Positions 9,593-20,308 of a DNA stretch of 64,000 nt are shown piece after piece. The notes under the pieces were generated by a model. The model had not been told where the DNA came from and did not search any database. It worked only from the letters and a program-made list of their open reading frames with translations. Both the position numbers and the translations under genes were made by a program. Position 1 is the stretch's first letter. Every line of letters starts with the position of its first letter. This DNA is from Onishia taeanensis (lineage in GTDB: Bacteria > Pseudomonadota > Gammaproteobacteria > Pseudomonadales > Halomonadaceae): the NCBI RefSeq assembly GCF_900100755.1, contig NZ_FNCI01000002.1, forward strand, positions 62,001 through 126,000, written 5' to 3'.

Positions 9593-9766
9593 ATGTTCGA
9601 CCGCCATTCAGCTTTTGCCATGACCCTATCGCCCCGCTACCCGAGCGCGTATGGCTATTGGCGATTTAGCGATGCCAGGTCGGCACAATCCGCCACCTCC
9701 GACCGGCATGCCCTTGGTGGCCTCACGACTCGACGCCAATCGCCTAGCCGGAGCCTTACCCCATGA
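9593..9766 (+). CDS. Second upstream ORF with aromatic run, coupled to DAHP synthase
   Basis: This 57-codon frame starts at ATG 9593 behind AAGGA (about nine bases away) and ends with TGA overlapping the DAHP synthase ATG (ATGA at 9763-9766). It contains YGYWRFSDAR, with codons for Tyr, Tyr, Trp and Phe at 9650-9667. The DNA shares three ordered blocks with leader 1: GCTATTGG, TTTAGCG and CCAGGTC, suggesting a duplicated sensor. A bulged hairpin (9672-9683 with 9699-9709) begins five bases after the aromatic codons. No T tract follows, so control may act on translation of the coupled gene. Confidence 0.65.
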   Translation: MFDRHSAFAMTLSPRYPSAYGYWRFSDARSAQSATSDRHALGGLTTRRQSPSRSLTP

Positions 9767-10923
9767 ATGCCAGTCTTTCTGCCCTAGATACCCTTGCTGA
9801 CACCGCCGCCATCGAAACCGGTGCCGGTACTCCCGAAGACAGCCCGCGTGCCGCCGCCTCAGCTCAGGTAGTCGATACTCGCGCTGAGGCCGCGCCGGCC
9901 CCTACACACGCGGAAAGTGCCCTGCCAACCCCCGCTGAGCTGCGCCACGAGCTGCCGCTGTCGCCGGCCTTGGCCGAGCGAGTCGAGGGTCAGCGCGAGG
10001 CCATTCGCGCCATTCTCGACGGCCGCGACGATCGCCTGCTGGTCGTGGTGGGCCCCTGCTCGATCCATGATCCCAAGGCCGCCCGTGATTATGCCGAGAG
10101 ACTTGCGGCCTTGGCCCATCAGCTCGAAGACCGCCTGCTGCTGGTGATGCGGGTCTATGTCGAGAAGCCGCGCACCACCGTGGGCTGGAAGGGGCTCGCC
10201 TACGACCCTGGCCTCGAGGGCGCCGACGACATGGCCACTGGCCTGACCCTATCTCGGTCGCTGATGCGCGAAATCGTGGCATTGGGCCTGCCGGTCGCCA
10301 CCGAGCTTCTGCAGCCGATGCTGGCGCCCTACCTCGATGACCTGCTGGCCTGGACGGCGATCGGCGCGCGCACCACCGAATCCCAGATCCACCGTGAACT
10401 GGCCAGCGGCCTCGGCGCCGTGGTCGGCTTCAAGAACGGCACCGATGGCGGCGTTCAGGTGGCCATCGATGCCATTCGCGCCAGTGCCCACCCGCACCAT
10501 CACCCAGCCATCGCCGCCGATGGCCGCCCGGTGATGCGCCGTACGCCGGGGAACCCTCATACCCACGTCGTGCTGCGTGGCGGGCATGGCGAGCCCAATT
10601 TCCGGGCGCCGGAAGTGGCCGCCTGTCGTCGGGCGCTGCAGGAGGCGGGGCTGGCGCCTCGGATCATGGTCGACTGCAGTCATGCCAATTCGCGCAAGGA
10701 CCATCGGCGTCAGGGCGAGGTGCTGCTCGATGTGCTGGGCCAGCGCCTGGCCGGCGATACCGGCCTGGTCGGGGTGATGCTGGAGAGCCATCTTCACGAA
10801 GGCAAACAGCCCTTGAAGCCCGGCGCGCTGCGCTACGGCGTCTCGGTAACCGATGCCTGCCTGGGCTGGGAGACCACCGAACATTTGCTGGTGACGGCTG
10901 CCGAGCGGTTGCGGGACGCCTGA
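9763..10923 (+). CDS. 3-deoxy-7-phosphoheptulonate (DAHP) synthase, class I
   Basis: The enzyme condenses phosphoenolpyruvate and erythrose 4-phosphate, the first step of the shikimate pathway. The AroF/AroG/AroH-type core is complete: VVVGPCSIHD, GARTTESQIHRELASGL, GFKNGTDGG and DCSHANSRKDH are all present. The 386 residues include an Ala/Pro/Thr-rich N-terminal extension of roughly 40 residues. The start at 9763 has GGAG nine bases upstream and overlaps the stop of the preceding small ORF. Which amino acid inhibits it is uncertain: the effector-site region reads ELLQPMLAPYL, closer to my memory of AroH than AroG. The Trp-rich leader also hints at the Trp type, so no paralogue symbol is given. 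Confidence 0.93.
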   Translation: MNASLSALDTLADTAAIETGAGTPEDSPRAAASAQVVDTRAEAAPAPTHAESALPTPAELRHELPLSPALAERVEGQREAIRAILDGRDDRLLVVVGPCSIHDPKAARDYAERLAALAHQLEDRLLLVMRVYVEKPRTTVGWKGLAYDPGLEGADDMATGLTLSRSLMREIVALGLPVATELLQPMLAPYLDDLLAWTAIGARTTESQIHRELASGLGAVVGFKNGTDGGVQVAIDAIRASAHPHHHPAIAADGRPVMRRTPGNPHTHVVLRGGHGEPNFRAPEVAACRRALQEAGLAPRIMVDCSHANSRKDHRRQGEVLLDVLGQRLAGDTGLVGVMLESHLHEGKQPLKPGALRYGVSVTDACLGWETTEHLLVTAAERLRDA

Positions 10924-10964
10924 TTCGTCTCAGTGTGTTGACGCAACATCCTGGAGAGACGCCA

Positions 10965-11004
10965 GACACAAGAACGCCGGGCCCAGGCCCGGCGTTCTTG
11001 TGTC
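10965..11004. terminator. Bidirectional hairpin between DAHP synthase and ppk1
   Basis: A 19-bp perfect inverted repeat (10965-10983 and 10986-11004) lies between two convergent genes. The stem ends in T-rich GTTCTTGTGT on either strand but has no long T tract outside. It most likely stops transcription from both sides. Confidence 0.75.
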
Positions 11005-11058
11005 GGTGCAAGGCATCCGCCTTTGGGGTGATGCTGCCTTGCATTGCCTATGCCTGAC

Positions 11059-13266
11059 TTATGCCTTGGTGGCGTAAGCGTAGAGCAGGGTCTCCTGGAC
11101 GCTGATCGGCGCGCTATCGCCGACTTCCTGCTTGATGTAGCTGCCGTCGGACTGCAAGAGCCAGCTCTGGCAGTTATCGACCAGATAGGTTTCCAGGTCC
11201 TTACGCACTCGGGCGGCAATTTTCTTGTCGAGGAAGGGGAAGCAGGTCTCGACCCGATGGAACATGTTGCGGGCCATGAAGTCTGCGCTCGAGCCCCATA
11301 GTTCTGGCTTGCCGCCATTGTGGAAGTAGAACACCCGGGTGTGTTCGAGGAAGCGTCCGATCACCGAGCGTACCCGTATGTTGTCGGAAATTCCCGGGAT
11401 GCCGGGGCGCAGGCAGCACATGCCGCGGATGATCAGGTCGCACTCGACGCCTGCTTGCGAGGCGCGGTAGAGCGCACGGATCAGCTGCGGTTCGGTCAGC
11501 GAATTGCACTTGATGATCAGGTGGCCGCGCTTGCCTTTCTCGGCATTCTTGGCCTCCCGGTCGATCATTTCCACCATCTTGGGATGCAGGGTGAAGGGCG
11601 CGTGCAGTAGCGTTTCGATCTTGCGGGCCTGCCCCATGCCGGAGAGCTGCTGGAAGACCTTGTGGACGTCTTCGCACAGCGTCGGGTTGGCGGTTAGCAG
11701 GCTGTAATCGGTGTACAGTTTGGCGGTCTTGGAATGGTAGTTGCCCGTCCCCAGATGCGCGTAGTAGCAAAGATCGCCCTTTTCGCGGCGCACGATGTGG
11801 ATCATCTTGGCGTGGGTCTTATAGGCCATCACGCCATAGATGACGATGGCGCCGGCCTCCTGCAGCCTCGAGGCCAGGGTCAGATTGTCGGCCTCGTCGA
11901 AGCGGGCCCGTAGCTCGATCACCACCGTGACTTCCTTGCCGTTACGCGCCGCTTCCACCAGGGCGCTGACGATCGGGGAGTCGGCACCGGTTCGATAAAG
12001 GGTCTGCTTGATCGCCAGTACCGCCGGGTCGCGAGCGGCTTCGGCGAGCAGGTCCTCGATGGGCTTGAAGGACTGGAAGGGATGGTGGAGCAGGATGTCC
12101 TGGCTACTAATGGCGTCGAACAGGCTGCCGCTCTTGTTGAGGGGCTTGGGTACGCCGGGCGTAAAGGGACGATAGCTGAGGTCGGGGCGATCGATATCAC
12201 TCAGCACCGCCATCATACGCGTCAGGTTGACCGGGCCGTGGACCCGGTACAAGTCGGCTTCCTCGAGCTCGAACTGCTTGAGCAGGAAGGCTGAGAGGTC
12301 ATCCGGGCAGTTGTCGGCGACTTCCAGTCGCACGCCGCTGCCATAGCGCCGGGCCAGCAGCTCGCCGCGTAGCGCCGTGGCCAGGTCGGAGACCTCTTCC
12401 GGGTCGACGGCCAGGTCGGCGTTGCGGGTCAGGCGGAACTGATAGCAGCCGCGCACCTTCATGCCCGGGAAGACCTCCTGGGCATGGGCGTGGATCATCG
12501 AGGACAGGAACACATACTCGGTGAAACCTTCGGCGCAGAGTCCGTCGGGCAGCGCGATCACGCGCGGCAGCGAGCGCGGTGCCGGCAGGATGGCCAAGCC
12601 CCCCTCACGGCCGAAGGCATCCTTGCCTTCCAGCTCGACGATGAAATTGAGGCTCTTGTTGACCAGCCGCGGGAAGGGGTGGGAGGGGTCCAGCCCGATG
12701 GGGCTGATCACCGGCACGATCTCTTCCTCGAAGTAGTCCTTGACCCAGTTGGCCTGGGCCTCGCTCCAGTCGTCTCGGCGACGGAAACGCAGGCCCTTTT
12801 CTTCCAGCGCCGGGATCAGCTGTTCGTTGAGTATCTGGTACTGGCGTTCGACCTGGGCATGGGCGATCTGGGAAATTTCATCAAGGATAGAACGGGGCAG
12901 ACGACCGTCAGCCCCGGTATCGTCGTTGCCCAGCATCAACTGGTGCTTGAGGCCCGCGACGCGAATCTCGAAGAACTCGTCCATGTTGGAGGAGAATATC
13001 AGCAGGAACATCACCCGGTTCAGCAGCGGGTGCGATGGGTCGAGGGCCTGCTCGAGCACGCGAATGTTGAACTGGAGGTGCGACAGTTCGCGATTGAAGT
13101 ACAGGCGCGGGTCGCTGAGGTCGGCCTCGGGGTCTGGCACCACCTTGGCCTGAATGCCGGTGCGGGTCCGGTTGACCCGCAGCGGTGGCGCTTCGGCGGA
13201 GCTATTCTCGTCGAAAGCTGTCTCGGGCAGCGCGCTACCGATATCAGGGGTGCGAGAGTCTTCCAT
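11059..13266 (-). CDS. ppk1: Polyphosphate kinase 1
   Basis: Ppk1 builds polyphosphate from the gamma phosphate of ATP at the inner membrane. The 735-residue protein has the N-terminal helical domain with [17 protein letters not shown] sequence ([15 protein letters not shown]), the head domain and two phospholipase-D-like domains. The autophosphorylated histidine is in [10 protein letters not shown], and the second conserved histidine is in [13 protein letters not shown]. The start at 13266 has GGAGG four bases upstream. It lies 43 bp downstream of hemB on the same strand and is probably co-transcribed with it. Ppx, which degrades the product, is encoded at 2.4-3.9 kb. Confidence 0.96.
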   Translation of the reverse strand: MEDSRTPDIGSALPETAFDENSSAEAPPLRVNRTRTGIQAKVVPDPEADLSDPRLYFNRELSHLQFNIRVLEQALDPSHPLLNRVMFLLIFSSNMDEFFEIRVAGLKHQLMLGNDDTGADGRLPRSILDEISQIAHAQVERQYQILNEQLIPALEEKGLRFRRRDDWSEAQANWVKDYFEEEIVPVISPIGLDPSHPFPRLVNKSLNFIVELEGKDAFGREGGLAILPAPRSLPRVIALPDGLCAEGFTEYVFLSSMIHAHAQEVFPGMKVRGCYQFRLTRNADLAVDPEEVSDLATALRGELLARRYGSGVRLEVADNCPDDLSAFLLKQFELEEADLYRVHGPVNLTRMMAVLSDIDRPDLSYRPFTPGVPKPLNKSGSLFDAISSQDILLHHPFQSFKPIEDLLAEAARDPAVLAIKQTLYRTGADSPIVSALVEAARNGKEVTVVIELRARFDEADNLTLASRLQEAGAIVIYGVMAYKTHAKMIHIVRREKGDLCYYAHLGTGNYHSKTAKLYTDYSLLTANPTLCEDVHKVFQQLSGMGQARKIETLLHAPFTLHPKMVEMIDREAKNAEKGKRGHLIIKCNSLTEPQLIRALYRASQAGVECDLIIRGMCCLRPGIPGISDNIRVRSVIGRFLEHTRVFYFHNGGKPELWGSSADFMARNMFHRVETCFPFLDKKIAARVRKDLETYLVDNCQSWLLQSDGSYIKQEVGDSAPISVQETLLYAYATKA

Positions 13267-13309
13267 CTTGCCTCCGGAAAGCCAAGGAAGGGCACTCTCG
13301 CCCTCCCTG

Positions 13310-14584
<1,275 letters not shown>

Positions 14585-15385
14585 TCAGGCGCTGTCGTCG
14601 TCGCTGGGACGTGGCTGGCGCTTGACCAGACGTCCAAACAGGATGCCTACCTCATAGAGCAGGTACATCGGCACGGCCAGCAGGCTCTGGGAAATCACGT
14701 CCGGCGGCGTCATCAGCATGCCCACCACGAAGCAGCCCAGCACGACATAGGGGCGCTTCTTCGACAGGCTCTCCACCGTGGTGGCGCCGGAGAAGATCAG
14801 CAGGAAGGTGGCGATCGGAATCTCGAAGGCGACGCCGAAGGCGAAGAAGAGTTTGAGGACGAAGTTAAGGTACTGATTGATATCGGTCATCACCGTGACC
14901 CCCGCCGGCCCGGTCTGGGTGAAGAACTCGAACAGCAGGGGAAAGACCACGTAATAGGCGAAAGCCGCGCCGCCATAGAAGAGGGCGACGCTCGAGGCCA
15001 GCAGCGGGATGGCGAGACGCTTCTCGTTGTCGTAGAGGCCGGGTGCGATGAAGGCCCAGGCCTGGTGAAGCACGAAGGGCACGGCGATGAACACCGAGAC
15101 GACCAGCGTCAGCTTGAAGGGCGCCAGGAAGGGCGAGGCGACCTCGGTGGCGATCATCTGCGAGCCTTCCGGCAGCAGCGCCATCAGCGGCTTGGCGACG
15201 AAGGTATAGATGTCGTTGGAAAAGGCGTACAGGGCCAGAAAGATCACCAGGATCGCCAGCACCGCGTGCATCAATCGCGAACGCAGCTCGATCAGGTGCT
15301 CGATCAGGGGCGCCTGGTTAGGATCCTGGCCGCTCTTTTGGCTGTCGTGAGACTGACTGTCCTGCGGGTCGGGGGTGGCGCTCAT
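14585..15385 (-). CDS. tatC: Sec-independent protein translocase TatC
   Basis: TatC is the six-helix inner-membrane receptor that recognises twin-arginine signal peptides and works with TatA and TatB to export folded proteins. The 266 residues contain the conserved start of the family, [14 protein letters not shown], the periplasmic-loop motif [16 protein letters not shown], and six hydrophobic segments. A short polar N-terminal tail (about 25 residues) precedes the conserved part. The start overlaps the tatB stop by four bases. It is the last gene before the terminator at 14536-14559. Confidence 0.96.
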   Translation of the reverse strand: MSATPDPQDSQSHDSQKSGQDPNQAPLIEHLIELRSRLMHAVLAILVIFLALYAFSNDIYTFVAKPLMALLPEGSQMIATEVASPFLAPFKLTLVVSVFIAVPFVLHQAWAFIAPGLYDNEKRLAIPLLASSVALFYGGAAFAYYVVFPLLFEFFTQTGPAGVTVMTDINQYLNFVLKLFFAFGVAFEIPIATFLLIFSGATTVESLSKKRPYVVLGCFVVGMLMTPPDVISQSLLAVPMYLLYEVGILFGRLVKRQPRPSDDDSA

Positions 15386-15843
15386 CGGGGGCTTTGATCC
15401 TTGTCACTGTCCGCGGACGCCTCGCGAGGGGCCTCTGCGGCCGCTGTGGCCTCGTCATGGCCTTGAGCCCGGTCGTTGGTCTGCTGGCCGGTGGCGCTGG
15501 CCGGTGGGGCATTTTCCTGGGGACCGCCCTGGCGAGTGCCCTGGGCGTTGCCCGGGCTGGCATGGCCAGCGTCGACCCTGTCGGGCTCGGCGTAACGCTC
15601 CACGTCCTGCTTGGCCTTGTTGAGGCTGGCATCGAGCTTTTTCTGCTGCTCGTTGAGCTTCTGACGCAGTTCCTCGGCCTCGAGCTGAGCCGAGATATCC
15701 CGCTGCATGCCGGAGACCGTGCGCTTGATCTTGCCGATCCACAGCCCCGTGGTGCGCGCTGCCCGGGGCAGGCGCTCGGGGCCGAGGACCAGCAGGCCGA
15801 CCACGCCGATGATCAGCAGTTCGAGGAAACCGATATCGAACAT
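15382..15843 (-). CDS. tatB: Sec-independent protein translocase TatB
   Basis: TatB forms the substrate-receptor complex with TatC. The protein starts [20 protein letters not shown], a single N-terminal membrane helix with the conserved glutamate (E8), followed by GPERLP and an amphipathic helix. A long, charged, probably disordered tail of Gln, Ala, Pro and Asp brings it to 153 residues. It lies seven bases after tatA and overlaps tatC by four bases, so the three are translated from one message. Confidence 0.95.
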   Translation of the reverse strand: MFDIGFLELLIIGVVGLLVLGPERLPRAARTTGLWIGKIKRTVSGMQRDISAQLEAEELRQKLNEQQKKLDASLNKAKQDVERYAEPDRVDAGHASPGNAQGTRQGGPQENAPPASATGQQTNDRAQGHDEATAAAEAPREASADSDKDQSPR

Positions 15844-15849
15844 GGGCGG

Positions 15850-16119
15850 TTACTTGCGCTCGTCCGGTTCCTGCACCTTGGTCTCGGCTTCGACGTCATA
15901 GGTCTTGCCGGTCTCGTCATGGGCGACACGCTGTTGAGCGGCGTCGTCCTGTTCTTTTTTCTCGTCTTCGCCCTTCTCGCCGTCATTCATGGCTTTCTTG
16001 AATCCCTTCACGGCGCCACCAAGATCTCCGCCGACGTTGCGCAGTTTCTTGGTGCCGAAGACCAGAATGATGATGCCCAGCACGATCAAGAGTTGCCAGA
16101 TACTGATGCCACCTAACAT
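15850..16119 (-). CDS. tatA: Sec-independent protein translocase TatA
   Basis: TatA oligomerises to form the translocation pore for folded Tat substrates. The 89-residue protein has an N-terminal membrane helix ([18 protein letters not shown]), the [10 protein letters not shown] hinge, and the amphipathic helix [14 protein letters not shown], followed by an acidic tail. TatA and TatB are distinguished by the FGTKKLR hinge here and the GPERLP hinge in the next gene. It sits 30 bp downstream of hisE in a cluster ordered hisE-tatA-tatB-tatC, as in Pseudomonas. Confidence 0.95.
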   Translation of the reverse strand: MLGGISIWQLLIVLGIIILVFGTKKLRNVGGDLGGAVKGFKKAMNDGEKGEDEKKEQDDAAQQRVAHDETGKTYDVEAETKVQEPDERK

Positions 16120-16149
16120 GGAGTCTCTCCCTTCAATGGGCCCTTGGGC

Positions 16150-16491
16150 CTAAGCGTCCGTCGGGCGGGCGGCTTTCTCGTCCAGCCCTGATATTCCGAA
16201 GCGACGCGCCAGTTCATCGAGCACGTCCTGATGGTCGATCCCGAGATGCGACAGCATCACTAGGCTATGAAACCACAGGTCGGCCGTTTCAGCGACTACT
16301 GCCTCACGGTTCTTCTCTGAGCCATTCGCCGCATCCTTGGCGGCCAGCAGGGTCTCGGTGGCTTCCTCGCCAACCTTCTCGAGAATCTTATTGAGCCCCT
16401 TGCGATGTAGCGAGGCCACATAGCTGCTGTCGGGGTCCGCTTGGCGGCGCTGCTCGAGCACCTCGGCGAGCTGGTTGAGAATATCGCTCAT
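16150..16491 (-). CDS. hisE: Phosphoribosyl-ATP pyrophosphatase HisE
   Basis: HisE hydrolyses phosphoribosyl-ATP to phosphoribosyl-AMP, the second step of histidine synthesis. It is an all-helical MazG-like enzyme with the metal-binding segment [15 protein letters not shown] and a later [10 protein letters not shown] helix. The ATG at 16491 has AGGA at a nine-base distance; an ATG three codons earlier (16500) overlaps that site, so I take the shorter 113-residue form. In Pseudomonas hisI precedes hisE here, but only a short gap separates hisE from ubiB in this window, so hisI must be elsewhere. Confidence 0.93.
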   Translation of the reverse strand: MSDILNQLAEVLEQRRQADPDSSYVASLHRKGLNKILEKVGEEATETLLAAKDAANGSEKNREAVVAETADLWFHSLVMLSHLGIDHQDVLDELARRFGISGLDEKAARPTDA

Positions 16492-16569
16492 CGATGACAT
16501 TCCTGAGTCAGTGGATCGAAAAATCTTATTATTCAGTGGCCTGTAATGCGTTTTTGCCCCAGCCGGCGC

Positions 16570-18189
16570 TTATTGCCAGGCAAGCAGCAGGATGCCAAGA
16601 CCAGCCACCACCAGCACCGGCCATGGCTGATCGCCGGCCCAGTCGAACAGCGGCTGCCAGGCCACCGCCAGGCCGACCAGCAGTGCGCCCAGGCGCAGGC
16701 GCCGGGCGCCGCGGGCAGAGGCGGCAATATTGCGGCTCAGGCCCGAGAGCGACTCGGTCTGGCGGTGGCGCTGCTTGTGTTCGGCCTCGACCCTGGATAG
16801 CGCCTGGTGGGCGAGCACCGGCAGTTCGGGTAGTTGGCGTGCCAGTTCCGGCGCCTGGCGCTGCAGAGAGTCCCAGAGCCCGCGGGGACCTGCGCGCTCC
16901 TTCATCCAACGCTCCAGGTACGGCTTGGCGGTATGCCAAAGGTCCAGGTCCGGATAGAGCTGGCGTCCCAGGCCCTCGATATTGAGCAGGGTCTTTTGCA
17001 GCAGTACCAACTGCGGCTGAACCTCCATATTGAAGCGCCGCGCGGTCTGGAAGAGTCCCAGCAGCACCTGGCCGAAGGAGATGTCCTTTAACGGCTTTTC
17101 GAGAATCGGCTCGCATACCGAGCGAATCGCCGAGGCGAACTCGTTGGCGCGGGTCCCTTCGCCGACCCAGCCGGATTCGATATGCAGCGCGGCGACCTCG
17201 TAGTAGTCCTGGTGGAAGAAGGCCAGCAGGTTGCGGGCTAGATAGTCCTGGTCTTCGCGGGTCAGGCTGCCGACGATGCCGCAGTCGATGGCGATGTACT
17301 GAGGGTCGTGGGGTTTGCCGTGGGCAACGAAGATGTTGCCCGGGTGCATGTCGGCATGGAAGAAGTTGTCGCGAAACACCTGGGTGAAGAAGATCTCTAC
17401 GCCGCGCTCGGCCAGCTTCCTGAGATCGGTACCCTGGGCCTCGAGAGCGGCCATATCGGCCACCGGGATGCCATGGATACGCTCCTGTACCATCACTCGA
17501 CGTCGGGTCAGCGGCCAGTGGATCGCCGGCACGTAGAGCAGCGGTGAGTCCTTGAAGTTGCGCTTGAGCTGGGAGGTGTTGGCGGCTTCCCGGTGCAGGT
17601 TCAGCTCGTCGAAGAGGGTTGCTTCGTAGTCGGCAACCACCTCCCGGGGACGTAGGCGCCGGGCCTCGGGGACCTTCGCCAGCAGGCGCGCCGCGCCGTA
17701 GAGCAGGGCCATGTCCTGGCGCATGACGCGATCGATGCCGGGGCGGATGATCTTGACCACCACTTCCTGGCCATCGGGTAGTCGGGCGGCATGCACCTGG
17801 GCGATCGAGGCCGAGGCCAGTGGTGTCTTATCGAAGCTTGCGAAGGCCTCATCCAGCGGGCACTCGAGCTCTTCCTCGACCAGCGCCGCCGCCTCTTCGC
17901 CGGGAAAGGGCGGTACTTGATCCTGAAGGCGTTTGAGCTCGTCGGCGATATCCGGCGGCAGCAAGTCGCGGCGGGTCGAGAGCATCTGGCCGAACTTGAC
18001 GAATATCGGACCCAGCGCCTCGAGAGCCAGGCGCAGCCGCTCGGCGCGCTCGCCGCGCACCGGGAAAAGCCGCAGGGGTGAAAGCGCGAGCAGTACCCGC
18101 AGCGGCCAGGGCAGCCGCTCGCGTGGAATCAGGGTGTCGAGGCGATATCGGGTAATGACCCAGCCAATCCGTGCCAGGCGCAGACTCAT
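16570..18189 (-). CDS. ubiB: Ubiquinone biosynthesis kinase-like ATPase UbiB
   Basis: UbiB is an atypical kinase-like (ABC1/ADCK) protein required for ubiquinone synthesis; it acts as a membrane-associated ATPase with the Ubi complex. The 539 residues include [16 protein letters not shown], the alanine-rich loop [11 protein letters not shown], the lysine in [22 protein letters not shown], and AIDCG in place of DFG. Two hydrophobic segments at the C-terminus anchor it in the inner membrane. Its ATG overlaps the ubiJ stop by four bases. Confidence 0.95.
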   Translation of the reverse strand: MSLRLARIGWVITRYRLDTLIPRERLPWPLRVLLALSPLRLFPVRGERAERLRLALEALGPIFVKFGQMLSTRRDLLPPDIADELKRLQDQVPPFPGEEAAALVEEELECPLDEAFASFDKTPLASASIAQVHAARLPDGQEVVVKIIRPGIDRVMRQDMALLYGAARLLAKVPEARRLRPREVVADYEATLFDELNLHREAANTSQLKRNFKDSPLLYVPAIHWPLTRRRVMVQERIHGIPVADMAALEAQGTDLRKLAERGVEIFFTQVFRDNFFHADMHPGNIFVAHGKPHDPQYIAIDCGIVGSLTREDQDYLARNLLAFFHQDYYEVAALHIESGWVGEGTRANEFASAIRSVCEPILEKPLKDISFGQVLLGLFQTARRFNMEVQPQLVLLQKTLLNIEGLGRQLYPDLDLWHTAKPYLERWMKERAGPRGLWDSLQRQAPELARQLPELPVLAHQALSRVEAEHKQRHRQTESLSGLSRNIAASARGARRLRLGALLVGLAVAWQPLFDWAGDQPWPVLVVAGLGILLLAWQ

Positions 18190-18848
18190 GGGCAGGGCTC
18201 CTCGGCCATTGCGTCGCGCCTGTCGTCATCCAGGCGGCATGTCTCCAGGCGTCGCTTGAGGCGTTCGAGTCGGGCCTCGAGGCGGTCACTGGCGATCTCT
18301 AGCTCGGTCAGCTGGTCGCGCATCACCTCGAGCTGGTGGCGTCCGGGCAGTAGCTTGGCCTCTTCGAAGACGTATTCGCCGAGGTCGGCGGTTAGCTCCT
18401 GTCGGGTGCGTAGCCCCCAGCGGGCCAGGCGGCGCATGCCCTCGGCCAGGCTGTTGGCCGGCCTGTCGCCGAGCCAGTGAGCGAGCTCGCCTTCCCAGTC
18501 GAAGTCCAGGTCAAGCAGCAGGTCTCTCGCCTGCTCGAGCACCTGAGCGCGTCCGCGTACCGCGAGGCGGCCCCGGAACATCAGGCGCTCGGCGGACTCG
18601 CCGCCGATCAGCTCACCCAGTGCTTCGCTGTCGGCCTCGACGATCACATCGGCGTCTTCATCGGCGAGGCCCTCGCCCCGGGACAGCGACAGGCCATGGG
18701 TGTGGAAACTCACCAGCAGGGCGTAGGCCGGGCGCTCCAGGCGTACCAGCAAGCGCGAACCGTCGAGCGCGGCCAGCCGGGTGGCCGCGGCGGGATCCCG
18801 GGCGAGCAGGGCGTTCAGGGTGCGTTCGAAACCGGCGAGGACCATCAT
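18186..18848 (-). CDS. ubiJ: Ubiquinone biosynthesis accessory factor UbiJ (SCP2 domain)
   Basis: UbiJ binds ubiquinone intermediates through a sterol-carrier-protein-2 domain and helps assemble the soluble Ubi complex with UbiK. The 220-residue protein has the SCP2-like region in its first half ([14 protein letters not shown] through [11 protein letters not shown]) and a charged coiled-coil tail ([18 protein letters not shown]). The start at 18848 overlaps the ubiE stop by one base (TGATG); a second ATG follows at once. The frame runs further upstream inside ubiE but lacks any start there. Order ubiE-ubiJ-ubiB is the standard cluster. Confidence 0.9.
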   Translation of the reverse strand: MMVLAGFERTLNALLARDPAAATRLAALDGSRLLVRLERPAYALLVSFHTHGLSLSRGEGLADEDADVIVEADSEALGELIGGESAERLMFRGRLAVRGRAQVLEQARDLLLDLDFDWEGELAHWLGDRPANSLAEGMRRLARWGLRTRQELTADLGEYVFEEAKLLPGRHQLEVMRDQLTELEIASDRLEARLERLKRRLETCRLDDDRRDAMAEEPCP

Positions 18849-19600
18849 CAGAGCTTGATGCCTCGGTGCAGGGCGACGATGCCGCCGGTCAGGTTGGTGT
18901 ACTCGACGCGCTCTAGCCCGGCCGCTTCCATCATGCCCTTGAGGGTCTCTTGGTCCGGGTGCATGCGAATCGACTCGGCCAGGTAGCGGTAGCTGTCGGC
19001 GTCGCCGGCCACCCACTGGCCCATCTTCGGCAGCAGATGGAAGGAGTAATCGTCGTAGGCCTTCGACAGCAGCGGGTTGTCGGGCTTGGAGAACTCCAGC
19101 ACCAGCAGCCGACCGCCGGGCTTGAGCACCCGGGTCATGGAGCGCAGGGCGGCATCCTTGTCGGTGACGTTGCGCAGGCCGAAGGCGATGGTAATGCAGT
19201 CGAAGCTGTTGTCCGGGAAGGGCAGGCACTCGGCGTTGGCCTGGACATATTCGACGTTGCCGCCGACGCCGTGGTCGAGCAGCTTGTCGCGGCCGACACG
19301 CAGCATGGAGGCGTTGATGTCGGCGAGAACCACCTGGCCGCGAGGACCCACCTTGCGCGAGAACTTCAGCGTCAGATCGCCGGTGCCACCGGCGATGTCG
19401 AGCACCCGCTGACCGGGGCGTACACCGGCGCGCTCCAGGGTCAGGCGTTTCCAGACCCGGTGGATGCCGAAGGACATCAGGTCGTTCATGACGTCATAGC
19501 GTGCCGCCACCGAGTGGAAGACATCGGCAACCCGCGAGGCCTTTTCGTCGACCGGGACTTCCTGATAGCCGAAGTGAGTGGTGCGCTTGTCCATGGGCAT
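18848..19600 (-). CDS. ubiE: Bifunctional demethylmenaquinone/2-methoxy-benzoquinol methyltransferase UbiE
   Basis: UbiE is the SAM-dependent C-methyltransferase of ubiquinone (and menaquinone) synthesis. The 250 residues begin with [16 protein letters not shown], the family N-terminus, followed by the SAM-binding motif [30 protein letters not shown] and FGLRNVTD. It is the first gene of the minus-strand cluster that runs through ubiJ, ubiB, hisE and tatABC. The promoter should lie in 19601-19720, where GC-rich inverted repeats (GCCGGC pairs near 19660) are visible but no clear -35/-10 pair is. Confidence 0.96.
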   Translation of the reverse strand: MPMDKRTTHFGYQEVPVDEKASRVADVFHSVAARYDVMNDLMSFGIHRVWKRLTLERAGVRPGQRVLDIAGGTGDLTLKFSRKVGPRGQVVLADINASMLRVGRDKLLDHGVGGNVEYVQANAECLPFPDNSFDCITIAFGLRNVTDKDAALRSMTRVLKPGGRLLVLEFSKPDNPLLSKAYDDYSFHLLPKMGQWVAGDADSYRYLAESIRMHPDQETLKGMMEAAGLERVEYTNLTGGIVALHRGIKL

Positions 19601-19787
19601 CCCTATCAGTCAGTACATCAGTCCGTGCCACTGGTGCGGCACGCACAGGAATAAGAGAGCCGGCAAGGAGCCGGCGGTGGCGCCATTGTAGCGTCACCGC
19701 GATGGCCTTGTCTTTGCCGTCACGGACTCGAGCCGTGCTCGATGAGCCACTGAGTTTGCCGACCGGCCTTCAAGGGCGGCGGTTGTC

Positions 19788-20171
19788 TTACAGCTCCTTG
19801 AACTGGATGGTCTTCGGCTCGCGGGACTCGCCGGCCGCCTCGAGTCGCTTGAGGTAGTCCGCCCAGTTGATCTCGGCGTTGGTGGCGAGCGCATACAGGT
19901 AGTCCCAACTGAAGAGGCCGCTGTCGTGGCCGTCATCGAAGCTGAGCTTCAGGGCATAGCGTCCGGCCTGAGTGATGTTGGCAAGACCCACGTCCTTCTT
20001 GCCAACCTGCAGCACGGCGGTGTCGGGGCCGTGGCCGCGCACCTCGGCGGAGGGCGAGAAGACGCGCAGGTACTCGATCGACAACCGGTAGCTGTCGCCG
20101 TTCGGGTAGCCAAGCTCCAGCTCGCGGGCGGACTTGTGGTAGTGAACGCGTGAGGGAATCGGGACAGACAT
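19788..20171 (-). CDS. DUF971 (gamma-butyrobetaine hydroxylase-like N-terminal domain) protein
   Basis: A small 127-residue protein made of the DUF971 domain, which also forms the N-terminus of gamma-butyrobetaine hydroxylases. Conserved parts include LELGYPNGDSYRLSIEYLRVFSPSAE and the C-terminal DDGHDSGLFSWDYLYAL, shown here in part. The function of the stand-alone form is not established; similar domains have been linked to iron-sulfur protein handling, which I note only as a possibility. The ATG at 20171 sits five bases after GGAGG; a GTG two codons earlier overlaps that site. It is downstream of hslVU on the same strand, a common arrangement. Confidence 0.85.
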   Translation of the reverse strand: MSVPIPSRVHYHKSARELELGYPNGDSYRLSIEYLRVFSPSAEVRGHGPDTAVLQVGKKDVGLANITQAGRYALKLSFDDGHDSGLFSWDYLYALATNAEINWADYLKRLEAAGESREPKTIQFKEL

Positions 20172-20229
20172 AAGCACCTCCGGTGGGGGAAGGTGGAAGA
20201 GGGAAGGCAGGCCAGGCGCCCCTTATCGC

Positions 20230-20308
20230 CTCGAGGCGCGAAGCGCCGTCCTTCCTTCTTCCAGCGGCGCAGCCGCGCTCTTCCCTCTTTAAGCGGCGAA
20301 ACCGCGGC
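20230..20308. repeat. Three small palindromes separated by purine/pyrimidine tracts
   Basis: Between hslU and the DUF971 gene three short palindromes occur in series: GGCGCGAAGCGCC, GCGGCGCAGCCGC and GCGGCGAAACCGC. They are separated by pyrimidine tracts (CCTTCCTTCTTCC and CTCTTCCCTCTTT), giving a unit of about 30 bp. A ten-base arm at 20280-20289 also pairs with 20197-20206. The hairpin next to the hslU stop may act as a terminator, but the tandem arrangement looks more like a small repeat family. Confidence 0.6.

Noticed and set aside
18849..19229. Upstream extension of the ubiJ frame on the minus strand, giving a 347-residue protein
   Set aside because: The extension lies inside ubiE in another frame, is not conserved-looking, and ubiJ has its own ATG at the TGATG overlap with ubiE.
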